Positions 27,228 through 36,084 of a stretch of DNA of 64,000 nucleotides are shown here, one piece after another. The position numbers were made by a program, and so were the translations under genes. The first letter of the stretch is position 1. Each line of letters opens with the position of its first letter. Source of the stretch: Iodidimonas muriae. GTDB lineage: Bacteria > Pseudomonadota > Alphaproteobacteria > Sphingomonadales > Rhodothalassiaceae. The notes beneath the pieces were generated by a model. The model was not told the origin of the DNA and made no database searches. It saw only the letters and a list, made by a program, of their open reading frames with translations. The stretch spans positions 112,237-176,236 of the forward strand of contig NZ_BMOV01000007.1 of the NCBI RefSeq assembly GCF_014647255.1, given 5' to 3'.

Positions 27228-29249
27228 TCAATCGATAGGATAACGCTCCAGAACCGGCCCCAATGCTTTTTTCAAGGCCCCCAGATGCGGCTCGAAATGC
27301 CGCCATTGCTCTAGCCCTTTTGTGCTGATGGGGCGGCGCACCTGCTCGGAACTGGCGGTGCGTACAGAGCGGTTGGTCTTGTAGAATTCCACACAGGCCG
27401 GCTCAAAATCCAACCCGCAAAAATCCAGTATCCGGCGCACTTGCCCGTCCAGATCCTCTACCACATCTTCATGCTGCACCCGCAAGATCTTGCCGGGCAA
27501 CACCCGGTCCCAATGATCCATCAGATCCACATAGCCGCGGTAATAATGGCCGACTTCTTCAAGGCCATAGGTAAATTCCTGCCCTTCCGCAAATAATTGC
27601 TTGAAGCCGGAAAAGCAGCAGGCCATGGGATGGCGTCGCGCATCGATAATCTTGGCATTGGGCAAGATCAGCGCAATCAGCCCGATATGGCGGAAATTAT
27701 TGGGCATCTTATCGGTGAAAAACGGGGCGCCCCGCCGATGGATGCGGGTATCATCCAGATAGGCCTGCCCTAGGTCTTTCAGCTTTTCGGCGCTCAAATC
27801 ATGCAGATTCAAAGGATAGGCTGAAAAATTCCCGATGCGTTTGCGCCCCCGCAGCCGATGCGACAAAGCCAGAATATTGGGCAGCTCCAACGTGCCGTCC
27901 ACTTGGCTGTGGGACGCAAGAATCTGCTCTAATAATGTAGAGCCAGCACGCGGAAGCCCAACAATGAAAATCGGATCGGGAGCCGGACACCCCCTGCCCC
28001 CTTGTTTTTCAAACAGCTCTTTGGAACAAATTTCGGCCTGCGCGCGCAGCTCTTCCAGCATTTGATCCGTCCGATAGGTGCTTTGGCGACGCTTTAGTGC
28101 ATTGCCCCGTTCATAATATGCAAAGGCCGCATCATAAGCCTCGCGGTCCTCATAGGCTTTGCCCAGGGAAAAACAAAAATGCACCCGTTCATAAAGCCCC
28201 ATGGACGGCGACTGTTCGAGACGCTCCATCATCGCAAGATCGTCGTCCTTAAACCCGTAGGTTTTAAGATTGGCCAGCGCATACCAGGCATCGGCATGAT
28301 CGGGTTTTACCGCAAGAGCCGCGCGATATGACGCCACCGCTTCATCCTGACGACCATAAGTTTTCAGCGCATGGCCGCGCGATGTCAGGGTTGCGGGATC
28401 ATGGGGCAAAATCTCCAGCACCTGATCGAACAGGGCCAAGGCCCGCTCATAATCCCCCACTTGCAAGGATTCGATGGCATAGTTCGACAAGAACACCGGA
28501 TTTTTGGGGTCTTCTTCATAAAGCTGTTTGGCCTGTGCAAGGGCCGCTGCGAATTTTTGCCGCTTGCGCAGCACCTGAATATAATCCAGCCGCACCTGCT
28601 TGTTATCCGGGTCCAGCGCCAAGGCGCTTTCCAGCAAAAAATCCGCATCTTCCAGAACGCCCATGCGCACACCGATCTCGGCCAGCAACCGCATTGCTTC
28701 GATATGATGGGGATTGTTTTGCAAGAAATGACGGCACAGCGTTTCCGCCTTTCGTATTTTCCCTTCATAGATCAAATGTGAAACGCTCAACAATTCAGGT
28801 GGGAGCTTGGCCAGATATGCCGCCTGCGCCTGCGCATGTTTGGCCGCCACATGATCGCCTTTTGCCGCCAATATCTCGGCCTGCGCCGTCCAACTGGCGG
28901 ATAAGGCGGGATTGAACCGACACGCCCGCCCATAGGCATGAAGGGCCGCATCCATTTGCCCCATGGCCCGCAGCAAATGCCCTTCTTCTTGAAAGCCCCG
29001 GCCAAAATCCGGCGCATTCTCGTTCAGAGCGCGTAAATGGGCCTGCGCCTCATCATAACGTTTCAGATAGCGGCAGCATACGGCGCGCATATACAGCCTG
29101 TCGATGAACTCCGGCGTTGCGCCCCCGTCTTCCGGAAGCGCCCCCAATGTTGATAAGGCATCCTCGAAGGCACCCTTCATCATCTGGGCACGCGCCTGTT
29201 TCAAAGCCGCTTGCACATCGGTTTTCTGATCATGGTCTTGCTGCATCAT
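27228..29249 (-). CDS. TPR-repeat sulfotransferase
   Basis: The 673-residue protein has two parts. Residues 1 to about 390 are tetratricopeptide repeats, with repeated A-rich helix pairs such as KPDHADAWYALANLK. From about residue 425 there is a sulfotransferase domain with the 5'-phosphosulfate loop FIVGLPRAGSTLLEQIL and the 3'-phosphate motif IIDARRHPMACCFSGF, both binding PAPS. Such fusions transfer sulfate to carbohydrate, lipid or protein acceptors chosen by the TPR part. The acceptor is unknown. It follows a TonB-dependent receptor on the same strand after 77 bases that include a hairpin. CysQ at 5263 would recycle its PAP product. Confidence 0.88.
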   Translation of the reverse strand: MMQQDHDQKTDVQAALKQARAQMMKGAFEDALSTLGALPEDGGATPEFIDRLYMRAVCCRYLKRYDEAQAHLRALNENAPDFGRGFQEEGHLLRAMGQMDAALHAYGRACRFNPALSASWTAQAEILAAKGDHVAAKHAQAQAAYLAKLPPELLSVSHLIYEGKIRKAETLCRHFLQNNPHHIEAMRLLAEIGVRMGVLEDADFLLESALALDPDNKQVRLDYIQVLRKRQKFAAALAQAKQLYEEDPKNPVFLSNYAIESLQVGDYERALALFDQVLEILPHDPATLTSRGHALKTYGRQDEAVASYRAALAVKPDHADAWYALANLKTYGFKDDDLAMMERLEQSPSMGLYERVHFCFSLGKAYEDREAYDAAFAYYERGNALKRRQSTYRTDQMLEELRAQAEICSKELFEKQGGRGCPAPDPIFIVGLPRAGSTLLEQILASHSQVDGTLELPNILALSHRLRGRKRIGNFSAYPLNLHDLSAEKLKDLGQAYLDDTRIHRRGAPFFTDKMPNNFRHIGLIALILPNAKIIDARRHPMACCFSGFKQLFAEGQEFTYGLEEVGHYYRGYVDLMDHWDRVLPGKILRVQHEDVVEDLDGQVRRILDFCGLDFEPACVEFYKTNRSVRTASSEQVRRPISTKGLEQWRHFEPHLGALKKALGPVLERYPID

Positions 29250-29264
29250 ATGTCCAATAAAACG

Positions 29265-29290
29265 GCCGCCCCCTTCGAAAAGGGAGCGGC
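29265..29290 (-). terminator. Hairpin between TonB receptor and sulfotransferase genes (partial terminator)
   Basis: A ten-pair stem with one mismatch and a four-base loop (GCCGC and CCCTT arms against AAGGG and GCGGC), followed on the minus strand by GCCGTTTTATT. It lies 16 bases before the sulfotransferase start. It may lower rather than abolish read-through. Confidence 0.6.
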
Positions 29291-29326
29291 AGTCTATCCT
29301 TGGTTTTGGCTCGCCGTCAAAAAGTG

Positions 29327-31372
29327 TCAGATCTGGAAGCCAACCCGAAGGCCGATGGTGCGCGGGCGAATGGGCGTGATGCGCTCCCGGTCGAATACAA
29401 AACTATTCGACAATTGCCCGACCGTATCATTGAGATTTTCACCGTAAATCTCGACAGACCAGTTGGCTGCCGTAATCCCTGCCGACAGACCAAGCGTGGT
29501 ATAGCTGTCAATGCGGGCTTTGTTGATCTCGATGATGTCGCTCCATGATGCGCCGGAATAAACAAGTTTCGGCATCACATGGGCGGTGTAATCGTCCATC
29601 ACCGTCCATTCATAACGCGCCCGGAGATTTCCCTGGAAACCGGGAGCAAAGGCCAGTTCCGAGCCTTCCACCACATCATTGGTGGGGGTAAGAACATCGG
29701 TGATTTCCGTATCCAGAACCGAGAAGCCGCCATAGAGCGACAGCCCCGGAATGGCTGCCGGGAACCATGTCACATCGCCCTCAACCCCGAAAATCTCGGC
29801 ATTTGCGGCATTATCGGAGAAGAACAGATTGGTGATGCTGGGATCGAAAATGGTGGTTTGCAGACGATCCACCTTCACATAGAAGGCGTTGCCATTGAAC
29901 CGCACAGAGCGATCGAACAGGTCCATTTTCCAACCCAGTTCGTAATTCTCCACATCATCGGTATCCAGCGCGAAGGGCACGGTGAAATTATTCGGCCCGA
30001 CAGCCCCACCGGGCCGGTTCAAAAGCCCCGGACGGAAGCCTTCGGAATAGGTGGCGTAAAACAACAGATTGTCTGTGGGCGTCCAATTCAGAGTGGCCTT
30101 GAAGATCACACCATCGGTGGCCGCCTTATCGGGAGCCGACAAAGCATTCAGGACCTGCTGTGCTTGTGCTTCGCTCAGGCCCGCCGCCATGATCTCATCC
30201 AGCGTTTGGCCTTGCGTGAAGGTTTGATGCAGGCTTGTATCGCAACTGCCGCGGAAAGTGAACTGGCCATCGCCATTGAACTGGTCGCTGATATCGGTGC
30301 CAAAAGCGTTAATATCGGGCTGGAAGCTGTTACAGAACGAGCCATTGGCCCCGCCTTCCAGATCCACTTCGATGTCGTAATAACGCGCTCCCAAAACAAC
30401 AGACAGCGTATCGGGAATGGCAACGAACGTGGCTTCACCAAAGAACCCGTATTGCTCATCGGTGCGCTTTACATCATTGCGGAAGATCACCCCATCGGGG
30501 AATGGGCCGGGATCAGACGTAAAGCCCGTGGTGAACGGGAAATTGGGGAAAAAGCCCGGCGATCCGAAAATATCGGCATTCACTGAATTCACATAAGTGA
30601 AATCATTGCGCTCTTTCAAAGTCAGATCGCTGTAGAACCCACCCACCGTGGCATAAATGCGTTGATCGTCCGGTGTGGTGAAGCGCAGTTCATGGGTTTG
30701 AACCGTGGTATCGGTTTCGGAATCCACAAACAGATTGGGCGGCTGGCAGGTTCCCGACGGTGCGGCACTGCCCGGATAGGTTACGGAAGAATCGCAGATA
30801 TAATAAGGCAGATACTGGCCGGCAAACAGATAGTCGGAATAATCGACGCGCTGCTCGGTATCGCGGTCCGTATAGGCCCCGGTATAGACCACATCCAGCA
30901 TGGCCAGGCGGCCTTCAATCGTCCAGGAGGTGTTGTGGAAATCGTCTTCCAGCTCATCCTCTTCAAAGCGCTGGATTTCCATGTCGCCCAATTCGGGATC
31001 GGTGAAGAACACCCCGTCGCTTTCAAGGCTTTGGCGGGCATGGGCCACGGTCAAAGACCAGTCTTCATTGATCGCCCAATAAGCGCTGGTGCGGAAACCG
31101 GTATAGGAGGTGTCGTTGAAATCTTCTTCCACAAGGCCGGAATTATCGGCTTCAAGGAAAGTCACATTCGACAAATCCGCTTGCGACTGGAACCCGGCAC
31201 GGTTGGCCGATACCGGCACACCATTGGCGCGCACAGTCCCTTCCGGACGGAAACGCGCTGATTCCGAAGCATCGCGCGTGCCCAGAACATTATCGATATA
31301 GCCGCCGCGATTGTCATTATAGAACACCGCACGCACGGCCAATGTGTCATCGATCAGCGGAATGTTGATCAC
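29327..31372 (-). pseudogene. TonB-dependent receptor, C-terminal barrel fragment (frameshifted)
   Basis: The 681-codon frame encodes the beta-barrel of a TonB-dependent outer-membrane receptor. Strand motifs such as DNLLFYATYSEGFRPG and FFSDNAANAEIFGVEGDVTW are present, as is the terminal strand RTIGLRVGFQI. It lacks its own signal peptide and plug. These are in the other frame just upstream (31369-31977), and the join falls inside one continuous barrel sequence: SNKAEG then VINIPLIDDTLAVRAVFYND. Adding one G to the GGG run at about 31372 restores a single receptor of about 880 residues. The apparent GTG start overlaps the upstream stop (GTGA). It is either a genuine inactivation, a sequencing error or recoding. 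Confidence 0.85.
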
Positions 31373-31977
31373 CCTTCCGCCTTGTTGCTCATTTCACCAC
31401 CTTTGGTGAAAGACACACCCATATTGGCTGAAGCCTCGAACTCGTTCAGAACCGGCTTGTTGGTGATCATCCGTACCGTACCGGCCTGCGAACTGGCACC
31501 AAACAAGGTGCCTTGCGGACCGGGCAGCACTTCCACCCGCTCCAGATCAACCGCATAAACATCCAGATTACGACCCGGCTGCGCCAAGGGCTGTTCATCC
31601 AGATAAAAGGCCACATTAGGTGCAAGACCCGCAACACCAGCGGTGGTCAGATTCGGCGTGGTAGAGGCAAGGCCGCGAATATAGATGGTGTTCTGCCCCG
31701 GCCCGCTGCCGCCCGCCGTAACACCCGGCAGTTCCTGCAGATAATCGGTGAACACATCCACATTCAAGCGGTCCAACTCGCCACCGGTCAAGGCGCTGAC
31801 AGCCACCGGAATGTCCTGGCTGCTCTGGGCACGTTTCGTTGCAGTAACGACGATTTCTTCGATCTGGGCATAGGCGCGTCCTTCGGTTTGCGCATAAGCA
31901 TGCAGGCTTCCGAAAGTTGCAGTCAATGTTGACAGAAGTGCCACATTCAATTTGCTGGCTCGAAGACTCATCGGCAA
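31369..31977 (-). pseudogene. TonB-dependent receptor, N-terminal signal and plug fragment (frameshifted)
   Basis: The 202-codon frame starts with a signal peptide ending LHAYAQ. A TonB-box-like segment EEIVVTATKRAQSSQDIPVA follows, then the plug domain with LPGVTAGGSGPGQNTIYIRG and VEVLPGPQGTLFGASSQAGTVRMIT. These are standard for receptors that import siderophores, vitamins or oligosaccharides. The frame ends at a TGA exactly where the barrel begins in the next frame. There is no hint of the substrate. The start region is preceded by a strongly AT-rich spacer with an imperfect palindrome that could carry regulation. Confidence 0.85.
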
Positions 31978-32327
31978 TTTCCCCGGTTTTCAATTGTTGA
32001 AGGGACATATAACGACATGATCGGGTAATTGCACGTATTTTTTTATATTATATATTTATTTAAGTGATATTTATTTTCTTAGTAAAAATATTTGAATAGA
32101 TCATTTATATTCATAAAAATAACTTATTAAGTATTTTTTGTGGGATACAAACCCAAATTTTCAATACAGATAAAAACCACATCAAAAGGCCGGATTTGGC
32201 CTGCCAAATCCCCTTTTTTAAATAAAAGAGCCGAATAACATCAAAACCGGGAAGATATGCGCCAAACACCCTGTGAATGTGACACGCGCAGCCAATGACA
32301 GGCTGTATCCATCATTTTGCCGCGGGC
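31978..32327. other. AT-rich intergenic spacer
   Basis: No credible gene is present here. The tract 32035-32160 is very AT-rich compared with its neighbours and probably holds the TonB receptor promoter on the minus strand. The rest (32160-32327) shows no clear signal. Confidence 0.5.
32115..32139. promoter_or_regulatory. AT-rich imperfect palindrome upstream of the TonB receptor
   Basis: A 25-base near-palindrome (AAAAATAACTTA, one centre base, TAAGTATTTTTT) with mismatches only at two symmetric positions. It lies about 140 bases before the receptor start in an AT-rich tract (about 32035-32160). It could be an operator; it does not closely match a classical Fur box. Confidence 0.35.
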
Positions 32328-32440
32328 AAAAAAAAGGGCCATGACAACTGCCACGGCCCAAGTTCAGGGAGGAAACGCCCACGAGGGGCGGTGGAAAGGG
32401 GGGAAACCAGTTCCACACCCTGAGAATTAAGCACAATTTC
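32328..32440 (-). ncRNA. Candidate structured small RNA with terminator
   Basis: On the minus strand a three-way junction can form. The closing stem is TCAGGG/CCCTGA (plus-strand 32418-32423 with 32364-32369). It encloses a GTGGAA/TTCCAC hairpin (32411-32416 with 32391-32396) and a CGCCC-CTCGT-GGGCG hairpin (32376-32390). A terminator follows: GGGCC and GGCCC arms (32336-32359) with eight T on the minus strand. No reading frame explains it. The single strand before the terminator contains CCTCCCT, which resembles the anti-Shine-Dalgarno loops of alphaproteobacterial small RNAs. It could also be the leader or trailer of a neighbouring transcript. The 5' end is a guess. Confidence 0.4.
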
Positions 32441-32601
32441 CCAGAATTCAAGCATAGCGACGTCACTTTCTAGTTAAACGCCTGTGACAATTTGGGCCGC
32501 TTCTTGCCCGCATATCTGGAAAAAATGATGAAATCACTGGCTTTTTCGCTCTTATAACGCGAACACAAAGTCGCAAGCACAGGCCGCTTTAGGGCCTCTT
32601 C

Positions 32602-33852
32602 TTATAAGCTTTTCATCTCATCGGACGGAGATTTCTTGTAAGGCGGGCAATCGGGCGCTTTCAAATAGAAAGCCAAGGAAAGCCCGAGAGATCCCCCTAA
32701 AAACGCAAACACAGCCCGATAGGACGGCTCTCCCATCGCCCCGGTTGCGCCATCGGTAAAAAGACCCGCCACCAGCCCGCTCATGGGCTGCAAAAGCCCC
32801 ACGCCGCCCATCACCAGCATATTGCTGACCGTCATCCCGCGCCCCAGTGCATGGTCGGGATAAAGCGATCGCGCATGGGCCATGGAAACACTGAAATAGC
32901 CATTCCCTGCACTGATCAGGAACAACAGGATCGGCAGCAGCCAAAAGGGTGGACGCCCCCAGATGGCCAGCAAGCCAAAGATGCCCATCACCAATGCGCA
33001 GCCCGGCACCACAACCCATTTCCGCGTGTTGAACCGCCGATCCAAAGGCGCATAACATATTGGCCCTAGAATAGAGCCGACAGCCATCAGCAACAGCACA
33101 TTGCCGCGATCAATAGGGTTCAGCCCGTAGATATCGGCCAGATACGGCCCGCCCCATAATGCCGTCATGGCGGCAACAGAGCCATAGCCTGTGAACAACA
33201 TGGGCATTAATGGCCATAAGCGGCGGTCGGCAATCACACGGCCCACCCCCATAAGGCTTTGGGTAATCCCTTCAGAGCGGCCCGAAGACAAAGGCTTGCC
33301 CCTGATCTGTTCAGGCAAGGTCACCACCATCAGCACCGCAAAAAGGCCCGCAAGCAGCCCTGCTCCAAAAAAGGTTCCCCGCCAATCGATCAAGTCCGCC
33401 ATCATGGCCAATGGGCTGGTGGCCAGCAAAATCCCGGTATTGCCGATGGCCAGATGCATGGCAGTCAATGACGCAAAGCGTTCTGGCGCAAAGGCCCGCG
33501 CAAACACCACCATCGCCCCCATCAATAAAGGGGCGCATCCAATTCCCATCAAAATCCGCCCCAAAAGCAATACAGGCGCACTATCGGCAAGGGCAAAGAC
33601 CACACAACCCGCCCCCACCACGGCCAACAGACTGGCCATCACCCGCCTTGGGCCAAAGCGATCCAAGGCCATGCCCACCGGCAATTGCATGAAGGCAAAG
33701 CTGAGAAAAAAAGCCCCCGTCAAAGTGCCAAGCCCCGCCGATCCTATGCCCAGATCCTGCGAGAGATTGGGGGCCAAAACGGCAACGGAATTGCGCAAAA
33801 ACTGCGACAGAATATAAGCTGGAGCCAGAACCACCAATAATCGAAGCAGCAT
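32602..33852 (-). CDS. MFS transporter
   Basis: A 416-residue protein with twelve predicted membrane spans. The major-facilitator loop is seen after the second span (GMALDRFGPRRVM, about residues 60-72) and a related loop in the second half (DRRFNTRKWV). The N-terminal region LRNSVAVLAPNLSQDLG is typical of the nitrate/organic-anion and sugar-acid type MFS families, but the substrate cannot be set. GGGAG lies seven bases before the ATG. It stands alone, divergent from the gene at 33994, with a structured RNA-like region downstream. Confidence 0.85.
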   Translation of the reverse strand: MLLRLLVVLAPAYILSQFLRNSVAVLAPNLSQDLGIGSAGLGTLTGAFFLSFAFMQLPVGMALDRFGPRRVMASLLAVVGAGCVVFALADSAPVLLLGRILMGIGCAPLLMGAMVVFARAFAPERFASLTAMHLAIGNTGILLATSPLAMMADLIDWRGTFFGAGLLAGLFAVLMVVTLPEQIRGKPLSSGRSEGITQSLMGVGRVIADRRLWPLMPMLFTGYGSVAAMTALWGGPYLADIYGLNPIDRGNVLLLMAVGSILGPICYAPLDRRFNTRKWVVVPGCALVMGIFGLLAIWGRPPFWLLPILLFLISAGNGYFSVSMAHARSLYPDHALGRGMTVSNMLVMGGVGLLQPMSGLVAGLFTDGATGAMGEPSYRAVFAFLGGSLGLSLAFYLKAPDCPPYKKSPSDEMKSL

Positions 33853-33993
33853 GACCGCACTCCCAGAAATATTTTTGCGCGCCGAATATAAATGGTTTCA
33901 AAAGCAGGCATGTACAATTTGCCAAAGCCCATCAACTACCATAAAGAAAACGGGCATACACTCTCTTGATCCATTAGTCTGAAAAGCCCCACA

Positions 33994-34806
33994 GTGATCG
34001 AATTCCTGCTTTCCCGAACGGCGCTTGATGCCCTTTACTTGCCTGCCGCCATTTGCGCCGCGTTCATTGCCTTTGCCCCTACCCGCGAAAAGCCGCATCC
34101 AACGGGGCTTGCCATTAGCCTTGCCTTTTTGATGGGGCTTTTGATGGTGCGCCCCCTGCCCGTCTGGCCACCGGTAGGAGGCATTGGTTATCTACCCTTT
34201 TTGGGCCTTTTGGGGCTGGGCTTTGGATTGGCCGCCGACCGGCCGCGCTATCGCCTTTTTGCCTGTGCGTTGTTCGTGCTGTGCCTTCCCGTTCTCACCG
34301 CGCTTTTTGTGGGATCGCAGGAATATGGCGGCAGACTTCGCGGTAATGTCTGGCTGATCTATCCGCTTTTGATCATCGCCGGGATGATTGTTTTTGGCCG
34401 CCTGATCGGCACCGGATCGCGCCCGAGTGCCGGGCGGGCGCTGTTTTTTGCCAGTTTGGCGCTGGGCGTTGTGGCATGGCTTTATGGATCACGCATCAGC
34501 CTTCATGCTCTGGGACTGGCCGCCGTCATTCTAAGCGCCCTTCTGGTGCTGCCCCGCCTGGGATTGAAATGGCCGCTATCCGCCAGCTTTGCAGCCGGCA
34601 GCTTTTATTTCACCATCGCCGCCACCTTGATCCTGTCGCGGGATTTGCTGGCTCTGCCTGTGGCCATCAGTTTCTTTGCCTTTTTCATCCCCGGCATGGG
34701 GCCGTTCCTGGGCATAAAGCACAAGAACCACCGGTCGATGCTCGAATTGGCAGCGGGCAGTCTCATCGTGCTGGCAGCAGGCTTGAGCTATCTTTACGCC
34801 CCTTGA
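33994..34806 (+). CDS. Integral membrane protein of unknown function
   Basis: A 270-residue, very hydrophobic protein with about eight predicted membrane spans, short loops and few charged residues. The only loops of note are FVGSQEYGGRLRGNVWL and the late GIKHKNHRSMLE. I recognise no family. The start is a GTG at 33994, with no strong SD, so a later start is possible. It converges on the quinone oxidoreductase gene. Confidence 0.6.
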   Translation: MIEFLLSRTALDALYLPAAICAAFIAFAPTREKPHPTGLAISLAFLMGLLMVRPLPVWPPVGGIGYLPFLGLLGLGFGLAADRPRYRLFACALFVLCLPVLTALFVGSQEYGGRLRGNVWLIYPLLIIAGMIVFGRLIGTGSRPSAGRALFFASLALGVVAWLYGSRISLHALGLAAVILSALLVLPRLGLKWPLSASFAAGSFYFTIAATLILSRDLLALPVAISFFAFFIPGMGPFLGIKHKNHRSMLELAAGSLIVLAAGLSYLYAP

Positions 34807-34828
34807 CGCCGCGATTTTATCGGGGCGC

Positions 34829-35812
34829 TCAATCGGCACCCATTGTCACAACCACCTTGCCGGTGGACCGGCGCTCTTCCAAGGCCCGCAAGGCTTCAAC
34901 CGCATTTGAAAGCGGTTCTGCATGGGAAATATGGGGGGTGATTTTGCCCTCGCCCAGCCATGTCATCAATTGATGCATGGAGCCCATCAGAATCTCGGGG
35001 CGTTTTTTGGCATAGGACCCCCAATAAAGCCCCACCACCGATATATTTTTCACCAATAAAAGATTGGCCGGTATTTGCGGAATGGTTCCCGATGCAAACC
35101 CGATCACAATGATCCGGCCTTCAAACGCGATGCAGCGCAAAGACTGGTCAAAACTGGCACCGCCCACTGGATCATAAATCACATCGGCCCCGCGCCCGTT
35201 GGTGATTTCCTTCACCCGTTCACGCAGATTCTCGGTTTTTGAATTGATCAGATGATCCGCACCTTTGCTTTTGGCCACATCCAGTTTTTCGCGGGTGGAT
35301 GCCACCGCAATCACCGTCGCCCCCATCAGCTTGCCGATCTCCACCGCCGTCAGCCCCACGCCACCGGCCGCCCCGTGCACCAGAAGCGTTTCACCCGATT
35401 TCAGGCCCGCCCGATGGGCCAAAGCCACATGGCTGGTGCCATAAGCCACGGAAAAAGCCGCCGCCGCTTCGAAAGACACGGATTTGGGAATGGGCAGCGC
35501 CATATCCGCCGCAACCAGCGCTTCTTCCGCCAAACCGCCGGTGCCGATCATCGACATCACCCGATCTCCGGGCTTGATACCTTTCACATCGGGAGCAACC
35601 TCCAGCACCTCGCCCGCCACTTCGCCACCCGGCGTGAACGGCATAGGCGGTTTTTCCTGGTACAGCCCCTTAACGATCAGAATATCGGCAAAATTGATCC
35701 CACAGGCCCGCACCCCGATGCGGATATGCCCCGGTTTCATCTGTGGGCTGGCCACCTCTTCCACCTTCAGCATGTCCAGTTCGCCCGGCTCATGAACTCT
35801 GATCGCCTTCAT
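34829..35812 (-). CDS. NADPH:quinone oxidoreductase-type MDR dehydrogenase
   Basis: The 327-residue protein belongs to the zinc-free medium-chain dehydrogenase/reductase family. It has the N-terminal catalytic part with GVRACGINFADILIVKGLYQ, the Rossmann motif VHGAAGGVGLTAVEIGK, the NADPH region VASTREKLDVAKSKGADH and a typical GGASFDQSLRC. It reduces quinones or enoyl-type substrates with NADPH. AAAGGA precedes the ATG. It is divergent from typA, with a short palindrome between them that might regulate one of the two. Confidence 0.88.
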   Translation of the reverse strand: MKAIRVHEPGELDMLKVEEVASPQMKPGHIRIGVRACGINFADILIVKGLYQEKPPMPFTPGGEVAGEVLEVAPDVKGIKPGDRVMSMIGTGGLAEEALVAADMALPIPKSVSFEAAAAFSVAYGTSHVALAHRAGLKSGETLLVHGAAGGVGLTAVEIGKLMGATVIAVASTREKLDVAKSKGADHLINSKTENLRERVKEITNGRGADVIYDPVGGASFDQSLRCIAFEGRIIVIGFASGTIPQIPANLLLVKNISVVGLYWGSYAKKRPEILMGSMHQLMTWLGEGKITPHISHAEPLSNAVEALRALEERRSTGKVVVTMGAD

Positions 35813-35932
35813 TGGCTGTGTCCTTTATCAAATTCGGGGTGGCACCGATGCATCGCCGCCAAGGCTAGGCGCAAGGACAAGGCGGCGCAAGAACAAGAAG
35901 ACTCATGAACGCACGCAAAAATTTCCCCAAAA

Positions 35933-35949
35933 ATATTGCAATGCAATAT
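35933..35949. promoter_or_regulatory. Perfect 17-base palindrome between qor-like gene and typA
   Basis: ATATTGCA, one A, TGCAATAT. This perfect inverted repeat in the shared intergenic region, about 120 bases from either start, has the size of a dimeric repressor site. No regulator is assigned. Confidence 0.45.
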
Positions 35950-36084
35950 AAACATCCCACTTACCAGATACGGCGCATTTCACATTTTTTGCGCAAGATC
36001 CCACCATTGCCGTCTGCAATGCTTGTAATTGCGCGCTTTCTCCTTATAGTCCGCGCGCCCGTTCTTTAAGAGAGTCGAAAGTTC

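Noticed and set aside
32218..32466. An 82-codon minus-strand frame across the candidate small RNA.
   Set aside because: It runs through the stems and terminator, which better explain the region.
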